NCBI GenBank assembly: GCA_003215535.1
Contig: QCKG01000001.1
Location: forward strand, 113,330 to 177,329
DNA length: 64,000 nucleotides
DNA from: Prochlorococcus sp. AG-409-L18
GTDB lineage: Bacteria > Cyanobacteriota > Cyanobacteriia > PCC-6307 > Cyanobiaceae
Direction of reading: 5' to 3'
Both the position numbers and the translations under genes were made by a program. Of this stretch, positions 29,751 through 38,354 are shown one piece after another. Within the stretch, counting starts at the first letter, position 1, and the number at the start of each line of letters is the position of its first letter. A model generated the notes under the pieces. It was not told the DNA's origin, ran no database searches, and saw only the letters and a program-made list of their open reading frames with translations.

Positions 29751-30647
29751 TTAAATCGCATCAGGATCTAGAGAAAGTTCCTGAAGCCTGCCATATAAGG
29801 CTCTCTCAGCATCGCCCAATTCAGCTGGAATGACAACAATTATTTCCACGAGTTGATCTCCTTTAGCACCTTCCAACTCCATTCCCCTTCCACGAAGGCG
29901 AAGAAGTCTTCCGCTAGATGATCTTGGGGGCACTTGAAGAGTTACCGGCCCCGCAAGGGTAGGGACATCAACCGCACAACCTAAAACGGCATCAGGAGGA
30001 AACAATTCAAGGCGATATAGGACTCTTAAACCATCTATTCTTAGACCATCGTCAGTACGAACTCTTAATTGGAGAAAGTGATCTCGACCTCCACTAGCTA
30101 CCCCTGCTAAGCGAAGTCTCCATCCATCACCAGCCATTTTTGGTGTTCTTACCTCCACAACGGTTCCATCCGCCAACTCCAATTCGACTTGGCTCCCTAA
30201 TAATGCTTGATCTGGTGTTAGGTCTAAATAGGTTTCAATATCCTCTTGAATACGAACAGGTGGAGGTTGAGGAGGTGAGGTTGCAGGCCATTGTTTAGTT
30301 TTAGATTTATTTATATACTCATCAGGCTCATTTTCTATAATTTCTTCTATTCCTAGAACAGAAGCTATATATTCTTCGAAATCAGGAAATCCTTGTTCAA
30401 AAGAATTAGAGTCATCTCTTTGACAATCTTCTTGTTCTTCCCATATAGAGCGCTTTCTAGGATCACTAAGGACAGCATATGCTTCATTTATAAGTTTAAA
30501 TCTTTCTTCAGCATGAATATCATTAATATTTAGATCAGGGTGCCATTTCCTTGCCTCTCTTCTAAAAGCAATTTTAAGCGATGCTTTATCTGATCCTGGC
30601 TCAAGACCAAGAATAGACCAATAATCTGGCTTAGCGATAGATGTCAT
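29751..30647 (-). CDS. dnaJ: DnaJ-family co-chaperone without zinc finger
   Basis: A 298-residue J-domain protein. The J domain covers about residues 7-70, with the HPD triad at 36-38. The middle is an acidic linker, and residues from about 135 form the two beta-sandwich substrate domains (DLTPDQALLGSQVELEL and later VPPRSSSGRLLRLRGRGM). The Cys-rich zinc-finger domain of classic DnaJ is absent, so it resembles the CbpA class. Its first 17 bases overlap the end of dnaK, which implies coupled translation and a dedicated Hsp70 partner. Confidence 0.9.
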   Translation of the reverse strand: MTSIAKPDYWSILGLEPGSDKASLKIAFRREARKWHPDLNINDIHAEERFKLINEAYAVLSDPRKRSIWEEQEDCQRDDSNSFEQGFPDFEEYIASVLGIEEIIENEPDEYINKSKTKQWPATSPPQPPPVRIQEDIETYLDLTPDQALLGSQVELELADGTVVEVRTPKMAGDGWRLRLAGVASGGRDHFLQLRVRTDDGLRIDGLRVLYRLELFPPDAVLGCAVDVPTLAGPVTLQVPPRSSSGRLLRLRGRGMELEGAKGDQLVEIIVVIPAELGDAERALYGRLQELSLDPDAI

Positions 30648-32625
30648 TATCCCAAGGATCTAAATCTCTTTGACCAATATTGCCCCTGCCTGTAGGAGAG
30701 CGCCTAGAACCATCCCAAGGATCCTCATCCCAGTATTCATCTGAGAAAAGCTCATCTTTTAACGAACCAAATGTATTTTTAATTCCTTGAAGAGGATTCC
30801 CTTCAGTTTTTCTTTCAGCGGATAGCCTGCGATTAAGACCAAATAAGGCTTCTTGAAGAGCTGCTACTGCCATTTCCAATTCTTGAAGGTCATTGTTGTC
30901 AAGTTGGTCTTGTACATCCCTCATTGACATTTCTACAGCTCGTTGCTGACGTTCGGCACCATATGGTCCTAATTCAAGTGCAGCATCCCGTAAACGTCTT
31001 TCGGCTTGAGCAATAAGAGTCTCAGCATTATTACGTCTATCAATAGATGCCCTGCGACGTCTATCTTCTCCAGCCTTTGCCTGCGCTTCAACCAATATTT
31101 TTTGAATTTCTTCTTCATTAAGGTTACTACCGCCCTTAATTGAAACTGATTGTTTTCGACCAGTCGTTCTGTCCGTTGCACTTACTTCTAATAACCCATT
31201 TGAATCAATATCAAAAGCCACTTGTATTTGGGGAATTCCTCTAGGCGCAGGAGGAATTCCTGATAGTCGAAAACGTCCTAATGATTTGTTGTCAGAGGCA
31301 AGTTGTCTTTCACCTTGCCAAACATGAATGTCAACAGTTGATTGATTCTGCTCAGAGGTACTAAAAACGTCAGATTGCCTAACAGGTATAGGAGTATTCC
31401 TGGGAATCAATACCTTCATAAGTCCACCAACTGTTTCTAATCCTAAAGAAAGTGGTGTGACGTCATTAAGAAGAAGGTCCCTTAATTCACCAGTAAGTAT
31501 CCCCCCCTGAACGGCTGCACCAATTGCTACAACCTCATCTGGATTTACGGATTGACAGGGAGGGTTGGGTACAAGTGTCTTTACAAGTTGTTTGACCATG
31601 GGCATACGTGTTCCACCGCCAACAAGGACAACGTCATCTACCTCATCTGCATTCCATCCTGAGTCAGATAAAACAGTCTGAACGGGGGCCAATAGCCGAT
31701 CTAATAGATCTTCACAAAGCCCTTCGAAAGTCTTCCGATCTAATTTTGTCTCGATATGCAAAGGCCCGTCTTCTCCTGTAGATATAAAGGGGAGAGAAAC
31801 AGGGGTGGATTGAACACCAGACAACTCTTGTTTGGCTTTTTCAGCTGCCTCTGTTAATCGTTGCAAGGCTTGGCGGTCCCTACGAAGATCAATTCCATGT
31901 TCTTGTTGAAAAGCGGCAGATATCCAATTAACTATCCGTTGATCAAAGTCATTTCCGCCTAATTGCGTATCTCCAGAAGTTGCTTTTACATCAAAAACAC
32001 CATTAGCAATCCTAAGCAGGGAAACATCAAAAGTTCCACCTCCTAAGTCAAAGACAAGAACACGCCGTACTGCACTTTTATCAAAGCCATAAGCAAGTGC
32101 GGCTGCAGTCGGTTCATTCAGAATTCTCTCAACATCTATTCCCGCTAAACGTGCGGCATCTCTAGTAGCTTGTCTTTGAGAATCGTTAAAGTATGCGGGA
32201 ACAGTTATGACAGCAGAACCTATAGATTCGCCCAGGTATGTTTCTGCGTCATCAACTAGTTTCCTAATAATGCTTGATACAAGTTCTTCTGGAGCATATT
32301 CTCTTTCTGTTGCTGGGCAAGAAATACGAACATTCCCTTGATCATTAGCTCTAAGGTTATATGGGACCACAAGGGAGTTCTCTTCAAGTTCATCCCATAA
32401 CCTCCCAACAAAACGTTTTAAATTTGAGAAGGTATTTCTTGGACTTAACACAAGTTGTCTTCTAGCTAATTGGCCTACAAGAAGCTCTGAATCCTTTGTA
32501 TAACCAACAACTGATGGCGTAGTTCGAGTGCCTTCGGCATTGGCAATCACTACAGGACGACCTGCTTCAAGCACACCAACAACAGAGTTGGTCGTCCCTA
32601 AATCAATTCCAACGATCCGCCCCAT
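30631..32625 (-). CDS. dnaK: Hsp70 chaperone DnaK (DnaK1-like paralogue)
   Basis: ATP-dependent chaperone of 664 residues. The ATPase domain shows GIDLGTTNSVVGVLE at the N terminus, ILNEPTAAALAYGFD, VFDLGGGTFDVSLL and VVLVGGGTRMPMV. A substrate-binding domain and helical lid follow. The C-terminal tail is unusual: it has no Gly-rich stretch and carries two copies of DPWD (residues 635-638 and 656-659), ending NDIYR. Cyanobacteria carry several DnaK paralogues; the tail and length suggest the DnaK1 type rather than the main DnaK2. ATG at 32625. It overlaps dnaJ downstream. Confidence 0.93.
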   Translation of the reverse strand: MGRIVGIDLGTTNSVVGVLEAGRPVVIANAEGTRTTPSVVGYTKDSELLVGQLARRQLVLSPRNTFSNLKRFVGRLWDELEENSLVVPYNLRANDQGNVRISCPATEREYAPEELVSSIIRKLVDDAETYLGESIGSAVITVPAYFNDSQRQATRDAARLAGIDVERILNEPTAAALAYGFDKSAVRRVLVFDLGGGTFDVSLLRIANGVFDVKATSGDTQLGGNDFDQRIVNWISAAFQQEHGIDLRRDRQALQRLTEAAEKAKQELSGVQSTPVSLPFISTGEDGPLHIETKLDRKTFEGLCEDLLDRLLAPVQTVLSDSGWNADEVDDVVLVGGGTRMPMVKQLVKTLVPNPPCQSVNPDEVVAIGAAVQGGILTGELRDLLLNDVTPLSLGLETVGGLMKVLIPRNTPIPVRQSDVFSTSEQNQSTVDIHVWQGERQLASDNKSLGRFRLSGIPPAPRGIPQIQVAFDIDSNGLLEVSATDRTTGRKQSVSIKGGSNLNEEEIQKILVEAQAKAGEDRRRRASIDRRNNAETLIAQAERRLRDAALELGPYGAERQQRAVEMSMRDVQDQLDNNDLQELEMAVAALQEALFGLNRRLSAERKTEGNPLQGIKNTFGSLKDELFSDEYWDEDPWDGSRRSPTGRGNIGQRDLDPWDNDIYR

Positions 32626-32768
32626 GGCCTCATTTAGTTGAACCCCACCGTAACGGCCACAGGGAATAGCTCCAAGTTTTTTTTGTTGTAATCGAATTCT
32701 GTTAATACTCTCTTAGTGAAAGAACAAGCAAGAACCGTTAGCTTTGAAATGTCCTTTCTCGCTTTTTT

Positions 32769-33719
32769 GTGACCAATAACCTATCTAGCTCATTTCTACT
32801 GAGGCGAAGAACCTCATCAGAGAAGGCAATAGACAAGGCATTTAAAAACCTGGTTATTGTTATGGGTTCGATGGTCGCTTTCGTTCTTATAGGCATAGGT
32901 CTTGTTGTCTTTACTGGTTCCATTGAATCTATGGGTAGATATGGAATTAAATTCTTATTCACCTCTGATTGGAATCCAGTTACAGATCAATATGGCGCAT
33001 TTACAGCCATTTATGGGACGTTAGTAACCTCCATCACATCAATAACCATCGCTTTACCTCTAGGAGTGGGAACAGCATTATTTATTACTGAAAAGATTTT
33101 GCCAAAATTAGTAAGGGAAACAATAGGGATAATGGTTGAGCTGCTAGCTGCAATCCCCTCTGTTGTACTCGGGCTTTGGGCAATGTTCATTATGGAACCT
33201 TTTATAAGACCTTTTTTATCTGGACTAAATAATAATTTTGGATGGATACCGTTTTTTAGTTCAAGACCAGGGGGGCCTGGAATAGCGCCAGCAATCCTTA
33301 TCTTAGTAGTAATGATATTGCCTATAATTACGTCAATTGCTAGAGATTCCTTAAATCAAGTACCCTCACGATTAAGGGAAGCAGCATACGGAGTAGGGGC
33401 AACAAGATGGAATGCTATCTTTAATGTAATTCTCCCTGCTGCAATATCAGGAATAACAGGTGGTGTACTTTTAGCCTTAGGTAGAGCTATGGGAGAAACC
33501 ATGGCTGTGACAATGATAATAGGTAATTCTAATAATTTCAATTTCTCATTATTATCTCCAGGTAATACAATAAGTTCAATGCTAGCTAGTCAATTTGGTG
33601 AAGCAGATGGCAGCCAAGTATCCTCTCTTATGTATGCAGCATTTATTCTTATGATCATTACACTAATAGTAAATATAATCGCTCAATGGATGGTATTAAA
33701 ACTAAAGCTTAAATATTAA
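32769..33719 (+). CDS. pstC: Phosphate ABC transporter permease PstC
   Basis: Inner-membrane channel subunit of the high-affinity phosphate transporter. The 316 residues hold about six membrane segments. The permease-ATPase coupling loop is visible as LREAAYGVGATRWNAI, followed by VILPAAISGITGG. GTG at 32769 gives MTNNLSSSFLL; no ATG precedes the first membrane helix. It is divergent from dnaK across 143 bases. pstA follows after 28 bases. I could not pick a convincing Pho box in the divergent region. Confidence 0.94.
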   Translation: MTNNLSSSFLLRRRTSSEKAIDKAFKNLVIVMGSMVAFVLIGIGLVVFTGSIESMGRYGIKFLFTSDWNPVTDQYGAFTAIYGTLVTSITSITIALPLGVGTALFITEKILPKLVRETIGIMVELLAAIPSVVLGLWAMFIMEPFIRPFLSGLNNNFGWIPFFSSRPGGPGIAPAILILVVMILPIITSIARDSLNQVPSRLREAAYGVGATRWNAIFNVILPAAISGITGGVLLALGRAMGETMAVTMIIGNSNNFNFSLLSPGNTISSMLASQFGEADGSQVSSLMYAAFILMIITLIVNIIAQWMVLKLKLKY

Positions 33720-33747
33720 ATTAAACCCATAATATCACCATACAACA

Positions 33748-34641
33748 ATGAATAGTAATCTTTACTACAATCCATCACTTAGGAGGAACATCAGTGACAA
33801 GGTTTTAACCTTATTGTCAGGATTATTTTCGTTAATAGCGATATTACCATTAATTCTAGTTATAGCCTATGTAATAGTAAATGGAGCCTCCCAGATTAAT
33901 CTATCGGTTTTAACTCAGCTGCCAGAACCTCCTGGTGATGACATTTCGGCAGGTGGTATTGGCAATGCAATTATTGGGACTTTAATAGTAACAGGTATAG
34001 CGGCATTAATATCAATCCCTATAGGCGTTGGTGGTGGTATTTATTTAGCAGAATATTCCAAACCAGGTGTTTTTACAAAATTCATAAGGTTTGGAACAAA
34101 TGTGCTTTCAGGAGTTCCATCAATCATTTCTGGGGTATGCGTTTATGGTGTAATCGTTTCGACCAAAATCATCTTAGGCAGCAACTTTAGTGCGTTAGCA
34201 GGAGGGCTAGCACTATCAATATTAATGTTACCCACTATTATAAAAACAACAGACGAAGGTTTGAAACTTGTTTCAAACGACCTAAGAAAAGCAGCTCTTG
34301 GACTAGGGGCATCAAAATATATAACAATCACAAGAGTAACCTTACCCAGCGCAATTACACCTATAGCAACTGGTGTTGTACTAGCAATAGCAAGGGCTGC
34401 AGGTGAAACAGCGCCACTTATATTTACCGCATTGTTTTCGTTTTATTGGGCTCAGGGTACTCAAGCATTGTTAGAACCAATAGCAACCCTTTCGGTCCTT
34501 ATCTACAATTTCGCCTTAGAACCGTATAAAACGCAAAATGAACTAGCATGTGCTGCATCGTTTATACTTGTAATTGTCGTACTTATGATGAATCTATTAA
34601 CCAAATTAATTGGCTATTACACAAACAGTAATAAGAGTTAA
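33748..34641 (+). CDS. pstA: Phosphate ABC transporter permease PstA
   Basis: Second membrane subunit of the Pst phosphate importer, 297 residues with about six helices. It shares the coupling-loop pattern DLRKAALGLGASKYITI followed by VTLPSAITPIATG, and AAGETAPLIFTALF, characteristic of PstA. ATG at 33748. It follows pstC directly and precedes pstB by 72 bases. No pstS, phoU or phoBR gene is next to this group. Confidence 0.95.
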   Translation: MNSNLYYNPSLRRNISDKVLTLLSGLFSLIAILPLILVIAYVIVNGASQINLSVLTQLPEPPGDDISAGGIGNAIIGTLIVTGIAALISIPIGVGGGIYLAEYSKPGVFTKFIRFGTNVLSGVPSIISGVCVYGVIVSTKIILGSNFSALAGGLALSILMLPTIIKTTDEGLKLVSNDLRKAALGLGASKYITITRVTLPSAITPIATGVVLAIARAAGETAPLIFTALFSFYWAQGTQALLEPIATLSVLIYNFALEPYKTQNELACAASFILVIVVLMMNLLTKLIGYYTNSNKS

Positions 34642-34713
34642 ACTTTATGTCTTTTAAAATACTATCAAAATCAACTTCTCATAACAATTCAGGTACTATT
34701 CCCAATAAAAAAT

Positions 34714-35508
34714 ATGAATAATAAAGACAATACGATAGTTTCACTCGAGAATGTAACCATTAGTTATAAGTCTCAGCCAGCTGTCAAAAATGTATACCTA
34801 GATATTCCAAAATCTAAAGTTACAGCCCTAATAGGTCCTTCAGGATGCGGTAAATCAACTGTGCTAAGAGCTATTAATCGTATGAATGATCTTATAGAAG
34901 GTTGCACACTTAAAGGTAGAGTTTTATTTGATGGTATAGATCTATATGATAAGGATATTGATCCTGTAGAAGTTCGACGAAGGATAGGAATGGTATTTCA
35001 ACAACCAAATCCATTCCCAAAAAGCATCTATGAGAACATTGCCTTCGGGGCTCGAATTAATGGTTACTCAGGTGATATGGATGAACTTGTAGAACTCTCA
35101 CTTCGTCAAGCTGCAGTTTGGGATGAATGCAAGGACAAGTTAAACGATAGTGGTGTGTCTTTATCTGGAGGTCAACAACAGAGATTATGTATTGCAAGAA
35201 CTATTGCAATACAACCAGAAATTATCTTAATGGATGAACCTTGTTCAGCATTAGATCCAATTTCAACGCTTAAAATAGAAGAAACAATACATGAATTAAA
35301 AAAGGACTTCACAATAGTAATTGTTACTCACAACATGCAGCAAGCTCTTAGGGTAAGTGATATGACCGCCTTTTATAATGCAGAGCAAGAAGAAGGTACT
35401 TCAGGTGGAAAAGTTGGTTATTTGGTTGAATTTAATAAAACCGAAGAAATTTTCAACTCACCATGCCAGAAAGCAACTCAAGATTACGTATCAGGAAGAT
35501 TTGGTTGA
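34714..35508 (+). CDS. pstB: Phosphate ABC transporter ATPase PstB
   Basis: ATP-hydrolysing subunit of the Pst importer, 264 residues. Walker A is GPSGCGKST, followed by the PstB-specific RAINRMNDL. The signature is [15 protein letters not shown] and Walker B is [12 protein letters not shown], with the switch His in [12 protein letters not shown] at 34714 gives [14 protein letters not shown]. It is the last gene of the pstCAB operon. The tRNA-Ser gene lies downstream on the other strand. Confidence 0.97.
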   Translation: MNNKDNTIVSLENVTISYKSQPAVKNVYLDIPKSKVTALIGPSGCGKSTVLRAINRMNDLIEGCTLKGRVLFDGIDLYDKDIDPVEVRRRIGMVFQQPNPFPKSIYENIAFGARINGYSGDMDELVELSLRQAAVWDECKDKLNDSGVSLSGGQQQRLCIARTIAIQPEIILMDEPCSALDPISTLKIEETIHELKKDFTIVIVTHNMQQALRVSDMTAFYNAEQEEGTSGGKVGYLVEFNKTEEIFNSPCQKATQDYVSGRFG

Positions 35509-35584
35509 AATTGCCAGGAAATTTAAATTAAAAGGGGTCTGCCACCAAATAATTGATATTTAACCATCTTTATTACTGAAAGAA

Positions 35585-35671
35585 CGGAGAGGGAGGGATT
35601 CGAACCCTCGATAGAGTTGCCCCTATACAGCATTTCCAGTGCTGCGCCTTCGACCACTCGGCCACCTCTCC
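35585..35671 (-). tRNA. tRNA-Ser (anticodon GGA)
   Basis: Read on the minus strand, an 87-base cloverleaf starts GGAGAGGTGGCCGAGTGG and ends CCTCTCCG. The acceptor stem pairs GGAGAGG with CCTCTCC and the T arm pairs GAGGG with CCCTC around TTCGAAT. The anticodon stem-loop carries CTGGAAA with anticodon GGA, which reads UCC and UCU. A long variable arm (TATAGGGGCAACTCTATC) marks it as a class II tRNA, as expected for serine. CCA is not encoded. Confidence 0.97.
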
Positions 35672-35949
35672 AAGGAAGTTCAAACATATAACAATCTAGC
35701 AGGAGACTGGCCAAAGAAAGATAAAAAGGCCTAGAAAATCCTAATTCAGGTGTTGTTATTCTAATAATCTATGAATTAAAACCTAACTTTGCTAAGTATG
35801 GTTAGTTGAAAATATCAATTTAATGCTCGGTAAGGTTTATATAACCATAGAAATTCTGAAGATCTATTAATTGATTAATTCATTTAAATGGTATATTTTG
35901 TGATAAAGTATATATTAATTCAAAAACGGAAACCAAGCTAATCATTAAA

Positions 35950-36828
35950 ATGAACAGCAATGAAGCATCCGAAAAAGCTGGTTTAAAGTCAAGTGATCTA
36001 GAAATGCTCTGCAATGTTGCCAGGGAAGCTACATTAAAAGGTGGAGAAGTACTCAAAAAATATTTTGGCAATTTAGATATGATTAGGAATAAAGGAAGAT
36101 GTGGTGATCTCGTTACAAATGCAGATTTAGAATCAGAGGAAGTTGTGCTTAAATTTCTAAAAGAAAAGACCCCACAGATTGGCTTGATTGCGGAGGAGAG
36201 TGGAGATAATGCTAGTCAAAATAAATTAGTTTGGTGTGTTGATCCATTGGATGGAACAACAAATTTTGCTCATGGGTATCCATTTTTTGGTACATCTGTC
36301 GGACTTCTATGGGAAGACATTCCGGTGCTTGGAGCAATATCAGTACCATTCTTAAATGAAAATTACTGGGCGGCACCAACACTTGGAGCTTTTTTAAATG
36401 GGTCGAAAATCTCAGTTTCTACCTGTAGAAAATTAGAGGATTCCCTTCTGGTAACAGGCTTTGCTTATGACAGGCATGATCGTTTAGATAACAACTACGC
36501 TGAATTTGCCTGGCTAACCCATAGATGCCACGGGGTCAGAAGAGGAGGAGCTGCTGCAGTAGATTTAGCATTTGTTGCAGTAGGAAGACTAGATGGATAC
36601 TGGGAAAGAGGGCTCTCTAAATGGGACCTAGCTGCTGGAGTGGCCCTTGTTGAACAAGCTGGAGGCTCAATAAGAGACTATAAAGATAGGGTTTTTGATA
36701 TAACTAATGGCAGAATACTTGCCAGCACACCAGGAATTGAAAAGGAATTAATTACTGAATTAAATAAAGTGAAGCCATTAACAGGAGAAATGTTTGGAGC
36801 ACCAGAGATCACAAGCCTCGGAACCTAA
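35950..36828 (+). CDS. Inositol monophosphatase-family phosphatase
   Basis: A 292-residue Mg-dependent phosphatase of the IMPase/SuhB family. Metal-binding motifs are GLIAEESG, CVDPLDGTTNFAHGYP and KWDLAAGVALVEQAGG. The substrate could be inositol phosphate, histidinol phosphate or another sugar phosphate. Location just before hisZ is suggestive of histidinol phosphatase, but this is an inference only. ATG at 35950 follows a 278-base gap in which I see no other gene. It ends 21 bases before hisZ. Confidence 0.88.
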   Translation: MNSNEASEKAGLKSSDLEMLCNVAREATLKGGEVLKKYFGNLDMIRNKGRCGDLVTNADLESEEVVLKFLKEKTPQIGLIAEESGDNASQNKLVWCVDPLDGTTNFAHGYPFFGTSVGLLWEDIPVLGAISVPFLNENYWAAPTLGAFLNGSKISVSTCRKLEDSLLVTGFAYDRHDRLDNNYAEFAWLTHRCHGVRRGGAAAVDLAFVAVGRLDGYWERGLSKWDLAAGVALVEQAGGSIRDYKDRVFDITNGRILASTPGIEKELITELNKVKPLTGEMFGAPEITSLGT

Positions 36829-36849
36829 AAACTCATCAAGGACATATTC

Positions 36850-38025
36850 ATGACTTTTCAACCAGCAGCAGGAGCAAGAGATTTAAATCCTCAACAGGTA
36901 GAAAGGAACCAAGTCCTTAGTGAGCGACTTGCGTCGGTTTATCGAGTGTGGGGATATGAAGAGGTTGCTCCACCAAGAGTAGAAAGGATGTCAACTTTAA
37001 AAGCAGGAGGTGGTATTGATAGTAAAGACATCGTTCGCCTTGTAGCAGGAGAACCATTGGGTCTACGTCCAGAAATGACAGCTTCAATTGCAAGAGCAGC
37101 CTGTACGAGATTAGCTAATCGACCACGACCATTAAGACTTTGGGCAGTTGGAACAGTGTTTGAAAGCAAGGAATCCGTAGACGGTGGTATATCAATAGAG
37201 GAAAACCTACAGAGTGGAGTTGAGTTATTTGGGGTACATGATATAGCAGCAGAAATGGAACTTCTGTCCCTACTTTTAGAAACAATGGAGGCACTTGAAC
37301 TTAAAGAAAATTTAGGTACGAGTCTTCTCATTGGTCACACATCTCTGATGAACCTAATACTTAAGCCTTTTTGTAAAGTACAACGAGAAATTGTAAAAAA
37401 AGCGCTTATCAACTATGACCGATTAACAATAGAAACACTGGAAATAGATAAAGAAGTAAAGAATATATTACTTAGTGTTCAAGAGTGTAGAGGCTACCCA
37501 ATTGATGTACTAACTGATCTTGCGACATTAATTGGTGAGGAAAAAATCATATTAAGCCTTAAAAGACTATTCATGACAATTGAGCCAATTGCAACTGAAC
37601 ATGGAGTTACAATACAACTAGATCCTACTTTTCAGCCTCATTTTGATCTCTATTCTGGAATAGTTTTTCAGCTTGTATGTCAGGACAATTCAGCTCCAAT
37701 TGTAATTGCAAAAGGAGGTAGATACGATGAATTAATGAATCGACTAGGAGCAGAGATTAACAACCAAGCAGGAGTCGGCTTTAGTTACTCCATTGATAAG
37801 CTAAGAGAGCTTATTCCACAAAATAAAGATAATTCTACTTCTTCAGGATCAATTTTAGTTGCCTTTTCTTCAGACAAAAGATTAGAAGATGCGCTTAAAC
37901 GACAGAATGAGTTACATAAAAGGGGATTAAGAGCTATAGTTGAGTTAAATCATTGCAAAAAAAGAGATGAAGCTATCTCTCTCCTTGCTAAAAGAAACTG
38001 TAATCAACTTGATTGGGTTGACTAA
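36850..38025 (+). CDS. hisZ: ATP phosphoribosyltransferase regulatory subunit HisZ
   Basis: Histidyl-tRNA-synthetase-like regulatory partner of the short-form HisG, giving feedback control of histidine synthesis. The 391 residues show GARDLNPQQVER, the class II-type motif LRPEMTASIARA, LWAVGTVFES, and GGRYDELMNRLGAE. The tRNA-binding domain of a true HisS is absent, and the length fits HisZ. hisG is not in this window. ATG at 36850. Confidence 0.88.
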   Translation: MTFQPAAGARDLNPQQVERNQVLSERLASVYRVWGYEEVAPPRVERMSTLKAGGGIDSKDIVRLVAGEPLGLRPEMTASIARAACTRLANRPRPLRLWAVGTVFESKESVDGGISIEENLQSGVELFGVHDIAAEMELLSLLLETMEALELKENLGTSLLIGHTSLMNLILKPFCKVQREIVKKALINYDRLTIETLEIDKEVKNILLSVQECRGYPIDVLTDLATLIGEEKIILSLKRLFMTIEPIATEHGVTIQLDPTFQPHFDLYSGIVFQLVCQDNSAPIVIAKGGRYDELMNRLGAEINNQAGVGFSYSIDKLRELIPQNKDNSTSSGSILVAFSSDKRLEDALKRQNELHKRGLRAIVELNHCKKRDEAISLLAKRNCNQLDWVD

Positions 38026-38050
38026 TTAAATTGCTTAATACACTTAATCA

Positions 38051-38272
38051 ATGCCACATACCATAGTTAGCAATATATGCGAGGGAGTCGCAGACTGTGT
38101 TGTGGCTTGTCCAGTTGCCTGCATTAAGCCAGGCCAAGGAAAGAACGAAAAAGGTACTGATTTTTATTATATAGAGTTTGATATCTGTATAGATTGTGGA
38201 ATCTGCCAGAAAGTATGCCCAGTAGAAGGTGCCGTTTTGGCGGAAGAAAGGGAGGACCTTCAAAGTCTCTAG
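38051..38272 (+). CDS. Dicluster bacterial-type ferredoxin
   Basis: A 73-residue electron carrier with eight cysteines in two sets. The first set is C10, C16, C20 and C24 (C-x5-C-x3-C-P-x2-C). The second is C46, C49, C52 and C56 (C-x2-C-x2-C-x3-C-P), a standard [4Fe-4S] site. The widened first spacing resembles 7Fe/8Fe ferredoxins with VADC-x3-CPVAC. Redox partners are unknown. It lies 25 bases after hisZ and 82 before htpG. ATG at 38051. Confidence 0.9.
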   Translation: MPHTIVSNICEGVADCVVACPVACIKPGQGKNEKGTDFYYIEFDICIDCGICQKVCPVEGAVLAEEREDLQSL

Positions 38273-38354
38273 TAAAAGGTTCGGTCACCTCTCCACAAAA
38301 AAGGTAGAAAAAGATAAATCAGCTGACTATTATCTATAGTGATTTATTGATGCC

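Noticed and set aside
32626..32768. Possible Pho box upstream of pstC
   Set aside because: I found no convincing tandem repeat with the known cyanobacterial Pho-box pattern, so no site is reported.
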